From contig CAYGKA010000004.1 of assembly GCA_964350445.1 (NCBI GenBank), forward strand, positions 1-64,000: DNA of 64,000 nucleotides, read 5' to 3'. Source of the DNA: Hwanghaeella sp964350445 (GTDB taxonomy: Bacteria; Pseudomonadota; Alphaproteobacteria; UBA8366; Aestuariispiraceae). The notes beneath the pieces are model-generated. The model did not search any database and was not told the DNA's origin. It saw only the letters and a program-made list of their open reading frames with translations. Both the position numbers and the translations under genes were made by a program. Within the stretch, counting starts at the first letter, position 1, and the number at the start of each line of letters is the position of its first letter. This document shows positions 34,397-41,791 of this stretch, piece after piece.

Positions 34397-34999
34397 TCAA
34401 ACTGTATCGTCGTCGTCGTTTTCCAACGTATCGCGACAACTGAGCACCATCGATTCGACGATGTCTTTCAGAACGGCCGTATCCTCGATTTCACGCACGT
34501 CCCGCAGATAGACCGTCAGATTCATCCTCGCGACGCCGGATCTTTCCGCAAGCCGCGCATCCCGGCCCGGAAGCGTTTCAAGCGCCCGGTACAAGACCGC
34601 TTGCTGAACCTGTTCCGCCCGCAACTCAACGCCTTTCACGTCGTCCCGCAGCGCCTTGGTCAATTGCGGCGCCATCGGGCCGATCGCGTCCGCCAACCGC
34701 CGCCGAACCGTTCGGATCGGGTCAACCACCTCCCGGCGCCAACCATCGACCAGTCTGTCGAGACGCCTCAGCCCTTTCTCGTCCAGCATTACGCCGGAAA
34801 ATCCGATCCAGCAGCACAACAGCATCAGGTTCACGTCGGCGCCGAAACGGTCCTGGGCCTCCAGGCTGGTCTCCCGCACCGCCTGCGCCCCGTAAACCGA
34901 AAGCGAGAACCGCCAGAACGGATTATCCAACTCGACCGCGTCTTCGCCCATCGGCACCGGACTTTCGAAGGGTTGGTCGCTCGATTCTCCATCGCTCAT
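34397..34999 (-). CDS. TIGR02444 family protein
   Basis: 200 residues. The motif DNPFWRFSLSVYGAQAVRETSLEAQDRFGADVNLMLLCCWIG defines TIGR02444, a helical proteobacterial family without known function. The C-terminus is strongly acidic (ENDDDDTV). Its start overlaps the stop of the phosphofructokinase gene by 4 bp, so the two are translationally coupled and probably form an operon. Confidence 0.88.
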   Translation of the reverse strand: MSDGESSDQPFESPVPMGEDAVELDNPFWRFSLSVYGAQAVRETSLEAQDRFGADVNLMLLCCWIGFSGVMLDEKGLRRLDRLVDGWRREVVDPIRTVRRRLADAIGPMAPQLTKALRDDVKGVELRAEQVQQAVLYRALETLPGRDARLAERSGVARMNLTVYLRDVREIEDTAVLKDIVESMVLSCRDTLENDDDDTV

Positions 35000-36105
35000 T
35001 CCGCGTCCCCCAGAACCACCGGGACCGTATCCCCGAAACTGACACCCAAGGCGCGGGCGGCGCGCACAAGCGGGCCGTCGACCGCGACATTGGCATAGGT
35101 CGCGATCGCTTCCTCAATCGGTACGTCGCCCACCTGCCGGTTTCGCCAGACGACCGTCCGGTCGAAGCGGCCCGCCGCGACAAGGTCGACCGCGTGGGTC
35201 CCAAAAACGGTCGCCATCAGCCGGTCGCGCGGACTCGGTTGCCCTCCGCGCTGCAGGTGGCCAAGGACAGTCACCCGCAGCTCCGCATCGACTTTCTGCG
35301 CCAACGCCTCCCCCAGGGCATGCCCGACCCCGCCGTAACGCCCGTGCCGGGACACGGTTTCTCCGTCGGGACCCGGACAGGCTTCCGCGATGACGATGAG
35401 CGCGAAATTGCGGCCGGAATGGCTCAACGCCTCTATCTTCTGCGTCACATGGTCAATCGAATAGGGTATTTCCGGGATCAGGATGATATCGGCGCCGCCC
35501 GCAATTCCGGAAGCCAGGGCGATATGTCCTGCATCGCGCCCCATGACCTCCAGGATCATGACTCGGTTATGGCTCGCCGCCGTGGGCTGCAGCTTGTCCA
35601 ACGCGTCCGATGCGACTTGCACGGCGGTGTCATAACCGATGGAGACTTCCGTCGCCCCGATATCGTTGTCGATCGTCTTGGGAATACAAACCAGGTTCAT
35701 TCCGCCTTGCTGCGCCAGCTTGCGGATGATCGCCTGGCTGCCGTCCCCACCGATCGCGATCAACGCATCCAGCCCCAGACTGCGATACCCGTCGATCACT
35801 TCATTGCTGCGGTCTTCCACCGACCCGTCCGGCTGCGGAAAGGCAAAGGGATTGCCCCGGTTCGTCGTCCCCAGAAAGGTCCCACCGGACCGGAGTAGAA
35901 ATCCGTCGAAGATATCCGTTGTCAAACGCCGGGCTTTCGGCGGGCGCTCCATCAATCCCGCCGTTCCCTGCTCAATCCCGAAGACCTTCCAGCCATGACC
36001 GAGCACGGCGCGGTACGTGACAGCGCGAATGGCCGCATTCAGCCCTGCACAGTCACCGCCGCTGGTCAGGACTCCGATCGCCTTTACCTCTTTTGAACCG
36101 TTCAT
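34996..36105 (-). CDS. 6-phosphofructokinase (group III-like)
   Basis: 369 residues. PFK family: GVLTSGGDCAGLNAAIR at the N-terminus, IAIGGDGSQAIIRKL, IPKTIDNDIGATEVSIGYDTA, MGRDAGHIALASGIAGGADIILIPE and HLQRGGQPSPRDRLMA. The discriminating positions are mixed: Gly in GGDGS (residue 122) is the ATP-type residue, while Lys in PKTIDND (143) is usual for PPi enzymes. This G/K pair is known in the group III/X clade, generally ATP-dependent. ATG 36105 has AAGGA upstream; ATG 36126 is an alternative. Upstream gene of an operon with the TIGR02444 gene. Confidence 0.92.
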   Translation of the reverse strand: MNGSKEVKAIGVLTSGGDCAGLNAAIRAVTYRAVLGHGWKVFGIEQGTAGLMERPPKARRLTTDIFDGFLLRSGGTFLGTTNRGNPFAFPQPDGSVEDRSNEVIDGYRSLGLDALIAIGGDGSQAIIRKLAQQGGMNLVCIPKTIDNDIGATEVSIGYDTAVQVASDALDKLQPTAASHNRVMILEVMGRDAGHIALASGIAGGADIILIPEIPYSIDHVTQKIEALSHSGRNFALIVIAEACPGPDGETVSRHGRYGGVGHALGEALAQKVDAELRVTVLGHLQRGGQPSPRDRLMATVFGTHAVDLVAAGRFDRTVVWRNRQVGDVPIEEAIATYANVAVDGPLVRAARALGVSFGDTVPVVLGDAE

Positions 36106-36232
36106 TCCGGTTTCCTTCACTTTCATCCTTGCCCCGACCGCCAATTCCGGTGAAAAGCATACCCGATCCGTGCGCCTAATATGCTATGCTGCCGGACACT
36201 CTGGTCACCGGTATTCGAGATTTCTGGCACTC

Positions 36233-36439
36233 ATGGACTTTGAAACAGACGAGCAGATCCAGCATCGGATGGAAGAACTGCGCCTTGAGCATCGCGATCT
36301 TGACGATGTCATCGCACGATTGTCGGACGAAGTGCCGTTTGACCAATTGCAGGTCCAGCGCCTGAAAAAGCGCAAATTGCTGTTGAAGGACGAGGTTGCT
36401 CGTCTGGAAGCGATGCTGATTCCGGACATTATCGCCTAG
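36233..36439 (+). CDS. YdcH family (DUF465) small protein
   Basis: 68 residues. Highly charged helical hairpin: IQHRMEELRLEHRDLDDVIARL, then QVQRLKKRKLLLKDEVARLE, the pattern of DUF465/YdcH proteins, which are probably dimeric coiled coils of unknown function. The frame is open further upstream, but similarity starts at ATG 36233. Its 3' end overlaps the convergent gene by 11 bp. Confidence 0.85.
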   Translation: MDFETDEQIQHRMEELRLEHRDLDDVIARLSDEVPFDQLQVQRLKKRKLLLKDEVARLEAMLIPDIIA

Positions 36440-37223
36440 CCGGTCCGGATGGCCGGGCCAATCGTCGTTCCGCCGCCGATAGCTGATCCAACTCCCCCTG
36501 TCCCGGACGCACTTGAACCGCCGTAGAGATGACGGTCAGGTCAGGGGCCGCCCCGGGCACCCGGATACGATCGGGAACACTTTCCCCGATCGCAGTGTCC
36601 ACGCTATCCAGCGAAACGCCGACAAGAAGCACACCGAACATATTGTCGGCGACATGACCAACGACAGCGTTCGGGATTTGCGTCAATCGGCCGCCCAGAT
36701 CCGCGACAACGGCATCCGCCGCGGACCACCCATGTTGGCCCCGCATCTCCGCAAACCCTTCCAGTTTGACCAGAAGCAGGGAACTGTGGGTCTCCTCCCG
36801 CTCATCGAGGGTCCGCAGCCGCGACAATCGGCCAAGGAACCCTTTTCGGTCGAGCCAATCGCCCAGCACGTCATGGCGCAGTTCTTCTTCCAAATAGTGA
36901 ATCCGGCCCTCCGCCATCCGCAAGTCGCCATGCAACATGCCGATTTCCTGCACCATATCGGCCAGCGCCAAACGGATATTCCCGTCCAGTTGCGTTTCGT
37001 CCAATCCGTGAATTTCAGCGATATCCCGAGGCTGCCTGGGCTGGCGCCTGCGCCGGTCGGGCAAGTCCCGACCGACGACCGGGTCCACCCGTTCCGTCGA
37101 AGTGTCGAGTGCGCGAATATCCGACGCAGGCCTAACCGGGTCCACGACGCGGTCTGAACCGATTTCCCGATTACGGCGTGTGGTCAGGTACTGGTCGATA
37201 TCCCAAAAATCGTCGTCGGACAT
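36429..37223 (-). CDS. protein with degenerate GGDEF domain
   Basis: 264 residues. The N-terminal ~95 residues are charged and disordered; a helical stretch leads into DWLDRKGFLGRLSRL, which aligns with the DxLTGLxNRRxF start of GGDEF domains. LLLVKLEGFAEMRGQHGWSAADAVVADLGGRL corresponds to the substrate strand, but the active-site segment reads HVADNMFGVLL where RxGGDEFxxxL is expected. It therefore cannot be a diguanylate cyclase and may bind c-di-GMP or act as a scaffold. ATG 37223 has AAGGGGGG upstream. Confidence 0.7.
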   Translation of the reverse strand: MSDDDFWDIDQYLTTRRNREIGSDRVVDPVRPASDIRALDTSTERVDPVVGRDLPDRRRRQPRQPRDIAEIHGLDETQLDGNIRLALADMVQEIGMLHGDLRMAEGRIHYLEEELRHDVLGDWLDRKGFLGRLSRLRTLDEREETHSSLLLVKLEGFAEMRGQHGWSAADAVVADLGGRLTQIPNAVVGHVADNMFGVLLVGVSLDSVDTAIGESVPDRIRVPGAAPDLTVISTAVQVRPGQGELDQLSAAERRLARPSGPARR

Positions 37224-37256
37224 TGGCCCCCCTTAGCGGCCGCATCGTACCACCTC

Positions 37257-37284
37257 TTGCGCAAGGCCGCACGCCGCCTATACT
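37257..37284 (+). promoter_or_regulatory. probable purE promoter
   Basis: TTGCGC, 16 bp, TATACT, ending 65 bp before the purE ATG in the 126-bp divergent gap. The -35 sits within the palindrome CTTGCGCAAG. Confidence 0.5.
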
Positions 37285-37349
37285 CCGCCGCTTTCCCAGT
37301 TTTGAGATCATCCTGGCGAAAAAATCCGTAGGAACGTGGCGGGACAGCG

Positions 37350-37844
37350 ATGGAAAAGACACCGAAGGTCGGCATTATCATGGGCAGCCAGTCCGACTGG
37401 CCCACCATGCGGCATGCCGCGGAGACCTTGGAAGCCCTTGGGGTTTCCTACGAAGCCAAGATCGTCTCCGCGCACCGGACGCCGAAACGGCTGGTTGAGT
37501 ATGCTGAAACCGCGCAGGACCGTGGCCTTCACGTGATCATCGCCGGGGCCGGCGGCGCCGCCCATCTTCCGGGCATGGCCGCCTCCATGACGGCCTTGCC
37601 CGTCTTCGGCGTTCCGATCGAAAGCAAGAGCTTGAAAGGTCAGGACAGCCTGCTCAGCATCGTCCAGATGCCGGGCGGCATTCCCGTCGGTACGCTTGCC
37701 ATCGGCAAGCCGGGTGCGATCAATGCGGCACTGTTGGCGGCCTCCGTCCTTGCCCTGCACGACCCGGCGATCCGCGCCGCGCTGAAGGAATGGCGAACGC
37801 GCCAGACCGAGGCGGTGGCCCTGGAACCCCACGACGAAGATTGA
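37350..37844 (+). CDS. purE: N5-carboxyaminoimidazole ribonucleotide mutase
   Basis: 164 residues, class I PurE. It converts N5-CAIR to CAIR in purine synthesis. Signatures: GIIMGSQSDWPTMRHAAETLE, SAHRTPKRLVEYAE, VIIAGAGGAAHLPGMAAS, GVPIESKSLKGQDSLLSIVQMPGGIPVGTLAIGKPGAINAALLA. Two bases separate its stop from purK, giving an obvious operon. Confidence 0.97.
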   Translation: MEKTPKVGIIMGSQSDWPTMRHAAETLEALGVSYEAKIVSAHRTPKRLVEYAETAQDRGLHVIIAGAGGAAHLPGMAASMTALPVFGVPIESKSLKGQDSLLSIVQMPGGIPVGTLAIGKPGAINAALLAASVLALHDPAIRAALKEWRTRQTEAVALEPHDED

Positions 37845-37846
37845 TC

Positions 37847-38947
37847 ATGGCGAGTTCGAATAGCAATTCCAGCGCCGGTCAAATGACAGGTCCGATCGCG
37901 CCGGGCGCCTGTATCGGCATTTTGGGCGGCGGCCAATTGGGCCGGATGACCGCCATCGCAGCCGCGGAAATGGGGTATCGCTGCCTGATCTTGGAACCGC
38001 AGGAAGGCTGTCCCGCAAGCCACGTAGCCGACCATATCGCCGGCGCCTATGAGGACGAGGCCGTTCTGGCGCGCTTCGCCGAGGCCTGCGACGTCGTCAC
38101 CCTGGAATTTGAGAATGTTCCCGTCGCCGCCCTGGAATTCCTGGAGCAGCGGGTTCCCGTCCGACCGGGATCGCAGGCGCTGAAAGTCGCGCAGGACAGA
38201 ATTCTGGAAAAACAGTTCCTGAACGACGCCGGGATCGGCACTGCGCCCTGGGCCGAGGTAACGGACGAAAAGACCCTCGCCGACGCCATCGCACGGATCG
38301 GCCTGCCATCGGTCCTGAAAACCGCGCGTTTCGGTTATGACGGCAAGGGCCAGGCAATGCTGGAACCGGGCACGGACCCGCTGAAAGCCTGGCAAGAGTT
38401 GGGCGGGGTCCGCTGCATCCTGGAAGGTTTTGTGGATTTCGACTGTGAAGTGTCGGTGATCACCGCAAGGTCCTCGAACGGGGCTGTCCGCGCCTTTCCG
38501 GTCGTCATGAACGAACACCGCCATCACATCCTCTACAAAACCCACGCGCCGGCCGATCTGCCGCCCGATACGGCGACGGCGGCCGAGGCAATAGCCGACA
38601 AGGCGATCGAAGCCCTGAACCTGACCGGTCTGTTGGCCGTGGAAATGTTCGCCTGCCGGGATGGGTCTGTGCTGGTGAACGAGGTCGCGCCCCGCCCGCA
38701 CAATTCCGGGCACTGGTCGATCGACGCCTGTATGACGAGCCAGTTCCAGCAGTTGGTTCGCGCCGTTTGCGGCCTGCCGCTCGGCAGCACGGAAATTCTG
38801 CGTCCGGCGGAAATGACCAATCTGTTGGGCGACGAGATCGACGATTGGGGAGCGTTCCTGGCGGAACCCAACGCACAGCTTCACCTTTACGGGAAGGCCG
38901 AAGCCAAGCCGGGCCGCAAGATGGGGCATGTCACGCGTTTGAAGTGA
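37847..38947 (+). CDS. purK: N5-carboxyaminoimidazole ribonucleotide synthase
   Basis: 366 residues. ATP-grasp enzyme making N5-CAIR from AIR, bicarbonate and ATP, the substrate of PurE. GILGGGQLGRMTAIAAAEMGYR starts the pre-ATP-grasp domain; VLKTARFGYDGKGQ and the metal-binding VNEVAPRPHNSGHWSIDACMTSQF identify PurK. ATG 37847 is used; about 15 residues of Ser/Asn-rich sequence precede the fold, so a slightly later start is possible. Confidence 0.96.
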   Translation: MASSNSNSSAGQMTGPIAPGACIGILGGGQLGRMTAIAAAEMGYRCLILEPQEGCPASHVADHIAGAYEDEAVLARFAEACDVVTLEFENVPVAALEFLEQRVPVRPGSQALKVAQDRILEKQFLNDAGIGTAPWAEVTDEKTLADAIARIGLPSVLKTARFGYDGKGQAMLEPGTDPLKAWQELGGVRCILEGFVDFDCEVSVITARSSNGAVRAFPVVMNEHRHHILYKTHAPADLPPDTATAAEAIADKAIEALNLTGLLAVEMFACRDGSVLVNEVAPRPHNSGHWSIDACMTSQFQQLVRAVCGLPLGSTEILRPAEMTNLLGDEIDDWGAFLAEPNAQLHLYGKAEAKPGRKMGHVTRLK

Positions 38948-38956
38948 CACCCCCGG

Positions 38957-39343
38957 TCAGGAAACCGCCCACCACAGAAAGCCACCCAGGATCGCGCCGA
39001 TATTCAGCGTCGGCGGCACCATCGCTCCGAACAAGGCCAGTCCGTAGTGTTCCCTTCGGTGCGCCGCCAATCCGATCACCACGGCGGCCAACCCGGTCAT
39101 TGGATACAGCAAACAGGCATTCATCACGAAGCTCGGCATTTCCGCGACTTTGGCGTTGATCAGCAAAGCCACGGAAACGAACAGTGCGGTCAATGGCCCC
39201 AATGTGACGGCGGATAGGATTATGGCGTTCCGGGCATAGACGCTGTCCACTTGACCGGACAGAACGTCGTCCTGCTCGGGCTTCAGAACCCGGTACATGT
39301 TCCGCGGCAGATTGCGGAAAAATCCGTCCCCGCTGGATGGCAT
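38957..39343 (-). CDS. small integral membrane protein, unknown
   Basis: 128 residues with three or four hydrophobic helices (NAIILSAVTLGPLTALFVSVALLI; NACLLYPMTGLAAVVIGLAAH; LALFGAMVPPTLNIGAILGGFLWWA). No family recognised. ATG 39343 has AGGGG eight bases upstream and lies 41 bp after the COQ9 gene stop on the same strand, so it is probably in the def-COQ9 transcript. Convergent with purK, nine bases apart. Confidence 0.65.
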   Translation of the reverse strand: MPSSGDGFFRNLPRNMYRVLKPEQDDVLSGQVDSVYARNAIILSAVTLGPLTALFVSVALLINAKVAEMPSFVMNACLLYPMTGLAAVVIGLAAHRREHYGLALFGAMVPPTLNIGAILGGFLWWAVS

Positions 39344-39384
39344 TCCAAAACCCCTTGTTTCAAGATCGGCCGAAGCCGACAGGG

Positions 39385-40065
39385 TCAGCGATTGGCCCGA
39401 ACGCTGTATTGCCGGAAGGCCTTGGCACGCCGCAACGGATAGCTCAGTACGGCGGACAAACGCCCTGTCACTTTCGGCACCTTCATCACGTCGGCGATCC
39501 GCCTGTCCAGGAAGGCCCACGTATCGGCAAACCCCTCGGATTTGTCATTCAGCCAGAACAGAACGGTGCTGGAATAGACGCCCGCCAACAACGCGCGCTT
39601 GGAATAGAAATTCCAATCGGTCGCCGTGTCGCCGGACTGAAACCACATCTCATCAACCGTGCGGTACAGCGCCTGGACCGCCATCGGGACGTTTTGAGGC
39701 AAAGCCAGGAAGGCCATAGCCTTGCGGATCGCTTCCCGGTTCGGCGCGTTTTGCTCAAGCCGCACGCGCACGGCGGTTGCGATCCGATCCCGGATCCGCA
39801 GGGAGGGCAGATCCATCTCGGTCAGCGTTTCGGCCATTCGCCTATCCGCCTGGCGCAGATGCCAGGCAATCATGTCGCGCGCACCATCCGGGAAGGCCCG
39901 CATCGCCGCCGACGCGTCCAGACCGGCATCCTCGGCCCCACGGATCGCCGCTTCCCGTCCCCAACCGTCAAAGGGAACATGGGTGATTGCCGCATCCATA
40001 ATCGCGTCGCGCAAGGCACCGGGATCGGCGCCCGACAGGTCAGGCTTCTTCGACTTCGCGGTCAT
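39385..40065 (-). CDS. COQ9 family ubiquinone biosynthesis protein
   Basis: 226 residues. COQ9 fold (TetR-like lipid-binding): IMDAAITHVPFDGWGREAAIRGAEDAGLD at the N-terminus and the C-terminal W-rich segment FQSGDTATDWNFYSKRALLAGVYSSTVLFWLNDKS, which is diagnostic. In mitochondria COQ9 presents the lipid intermediate to COQ7; in alphaproteobacteria it is expected to help quinone hydroxylation. Overlaps def by 26 bp on the same strand. An ABC1/COQ8-type kinase is encoded 10 kb away. Confidence 0.9.
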   Translation of the reverse strand: MTAKSKKPDLSGADPGALRDAIMDAAITHVPFDGWGREAAIRGAEDAGLDASAAMRAFPDGARDMIAWHLRQADRRMAETLTEMDLPSLRIRDRIATAVRVRLEQNAPNREAIRKAMAFLALPQNVPMAVQALYRTVDEMWFQSGDTATDWNFYSKRALLAGVYSSTVLFWLNDKSEGFADTWAFLDRRIADVMKVPKVTGRLSAVLSYPLRRAKAFRQYSVRANR

Positions 40066-40615
40066 CTTCCGCCTCCATCAATTCCTTGGCGCGTTCCGGC
40101 ACGCCGAAACGCATTTCTTCCTGGAACAGCAACAGGGACAGATCATCCATCCGCTGCGGGTAGAGCGTGCCGTCCAGATGGTCGATCTCATGCTGCAAAA
40201 CGCGGGCATGGAACCCGGAAACGGTCTTGTCGATCACTTCGCCCCGCGGCGTTATCGCCTGAAGCCGCACCGCCTTGTAGCGCGGCACCAGGCCGGTCAG
40301 GCCCGGCACCGACAGGCAACCTTCCCAGCCATATGCCTTTTCCTTGCCCATCGGCGAAAGCACGGGGTTCACCAGGGATGTTAGGGGAACGGCCTCCTCC
40401 CCCTCCTCGAGCCGGGACTGCGACACCATATAGACCACGATCCGGGCAGGTACATGCACTTGGGGGGCGGCAAGACCGGTTCCACCCGCGTCCTGCATGG
40501 TTTCAATCATATCGGCGACCAACTGACGGACTTCCGGCGCCGTGGGATCGGCGACGGGTTCGGCCTTGTGGCGCAGGACAGGGTGCCCCATGCGGGCGAT
40601 CTTCAATATTGCCAT
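40040..40615 (-). CDS. def: peptide deformylase
   Basis: 191 residues. Removes the formyl group from nascent N-termini. All three motifs are intact: GTGLAAPQ (45-52), EGCLS (98-102, Cys metal ligand) and QHEIDHLDG with HExxH at 142-146. The C-terminus is extended by an acidic tail (EAEDDREVEEA). First gene of a probable operon with COQ9 and the small membrane protein. Divergent from rpsU. Confidence 0.97.
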   Translation of the reverse strand: MAILKIARMGHPVLRHKAEPVADPTAPEVRQLVADMIETMQDAGGTGLAAPQVHVPARIVVYMVSQSRLEEGEEAVPLTSLVNPVLSPMGKEKAYGWEGCLSVPGLTGLVPRYKAVRLQAITPRGEVIDKTVSGFHARVLQHEIDHLDGTLYPQRMDDLSLLLFQEEMRFGVPERAKELMEAEDDREVEEA

Positions 40616-40686
40616 GACTTCTTTATGGTGTCCGGCCGGTCCAAGGTAAAGGGCACTGCGGCATCGGGAAGCATTTCACGCCCCCC

Positions 40687-40715
40687 TTTTCAGGTCGAAA
40701 AGGCTGTGCTATACG
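40687..40715 (+). promoter_or_regulatory. probable rpsU promoter
   Basis: TTTTCA, 17 bp, TATACG with TGTGC just before the -10. Transcription from it would begin around 40722, immediately at the foot of the GC-rich hairpin at 40723-40742. Confidence 0.4.
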
Positions 40716-40722
40716 CTCGCCA

Positions 40723-40763
40723 CCGCGGGGAAAGCCCCGCGGATATGGTTTCTATTGCCATAT
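40723..40763 (+). promoter_or_regulatory. two consecutive hairpins in the rpsU leader
   Basis: Hairpin 1 (40723-40742) has eight perfect pairs, CCGCGGGG-AAAG-CCCCGCGG. Hairpin 2 (40743-40763) follows with no gap: ATATGG, nine bases, CCATAT. No T-run follows either, so they are not a standard terminator. They lie between the probable promoter and the GTG start of rpsU and may set mRNA stability or translation. Confidence 0.55.
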
Positions 40764-40798
40764 GATCAAATTAACGACCTTGAAAGGTGGTGAAAGCA

Positions 40799-41002
40799 GT
40801 GCAGGTTTCCGTACGCGACAACAACGTTGACCAAGCACTTCGCGCGCTGAAGAAGAAGATGCAACGCGAAGGCATCTTCCGCGAAATGAAGCTCCGTCGG
40901 CATTTCGAAAAGCCGTCGGAAAAGCGGGCACGCGAACGGGCGGAAGCAGTTCGTCGTCATCGCAAGCTTCTGCGCAAGCGGCTTGAGCGGGAAGGCTTCT
41001 AG
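40799..41002 (+). CDS. rpsU: 30S ribosomal protein S21
   Basis: 67 residues, the alphaproteobacterial S21 length, starting QVSVRDNNVDQALRALKKKMQREG after the initiator. Three in-frame GTG codons (40787, 40790, 40799) are available; 40799 gives the standard N-terminus and lies eight to nine bases after AAAGGTGG. There is no ATG candidate, so GTG initiation is clear. S21 helps start mRNA binding on the 30S subunit. Monocistronic with its own leader and terminator. Confidence 0.96.
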   Translation: MQVSVRDNNVDQALRALKKKMQREGIFREMKLRRHFEKPSEKRARERAEAVRRHRKLLRKRLEREGF

Positions 41003-41051
41003 AGCATACCCGCTCATATCGGCGCGGTTTCACACCGGTCCGGTTGCATCA

Positions 41052-41084
41052 GGCGTCCTCGGGCAAGCGTTCGGGGGCGTTTTT
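41052..41084 (+). terminator. probable rpsU terminator
   Basis: CGTCCTCG, a ten-base loop, CGGGGGCG (eight pairs, two G-U), then TTTTT, 50 bp after the rpsU stop. Confidence 0.55.
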
Positions 41085-41226
41085 GCATTTTGGGCCACGG
41101 ATCGCCTCTTGCTCGCCCTAGCCTTTGCCGCCCCTGAATTGGCTGCAGCCCGCCGCGCGAATTGGGTCTGACAAACGCACCGCTCTGCCCCTACATTTGC
41201 CTTTCAATCAGCGGCGGTGGCGGGCG

Positions 41227-41694
41227 ATGACATCCAAGAGCACGAAAGAACCCTGGTCCGTGGACGCTCCGTCCTATGGAAAAGGTCTGACAGGGGTTGG
41301 GTTCAACTTGCTGGTGGCCGAGATGACGCGCGCCATCGACTTCGCGACTAATGTTCTCGGCGCGGAAACGCGCTATTGGAACGAAGACTTCGCGGTCCTT
41401 TCCGCAAATGGCGCCGACTGGATGCTGCATGCCGACCATACCTATTCCGCCAATCCACTGCTGGGCTTCGTCCGTGACGAAAACGGAGACCCAATCGAAA
41501 GCCGCGGCATCGGCGCGGAATTCCACCTCTACAATCAAGACCCCGACGCGGCCGAGCAGCGGGCGCGAGATTTCGGCGCGATCATCCTTGCCGGCTGCTT
41601 GAACAAGCCGCACGGCCTGCGCGAATGCTACATCCTGGACCCGGACGGCTATTGTTGGGTCGTCAGCCGCCCCTTGGCTCAGGGGGAGGAATAG
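41227..41694 (+). CDS. VOC/glyoxalase superfamily protein
   Basis: 155 residues. Single vicinal-oxygen-chelate domain: GVGFNLLVAEMTRAIDFATNVLGAETRYWNEDFAVL, EFHLYNQDPDAAEQRARDFGA and the typical end RECYILDPDGYCWVVSRPL. Probably a dimeric metal-dependent enzyme or binding protein; substrate unknown. The next gene, a lipoprotein, starts ~100 bp later on the same strand. Confidence 0.82.
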   Translation: MTSKSTKEPWSVDAPSYGKGLTGVGFNLLVAEMTRAIDFATNVLGAETRYWNEDFAVLSANGADWMLHADHTYSANPLLGFVRDENGDPIESRGIGAEFHLYNQDPDAAEQRARDFGAIILAGCLNKPHGLRECYILDPDGYCWVVSRPLAQGEE

Positions 41695-41791
41695 GCCCCT
41701 CTAAAAATCAACGGGGCGATCTTTTCAACCCGCGGTTTCAACTGTTATGTAGAATCCCAGTCGTCCTTGTGCATCGTTATGGGGGGAACAA

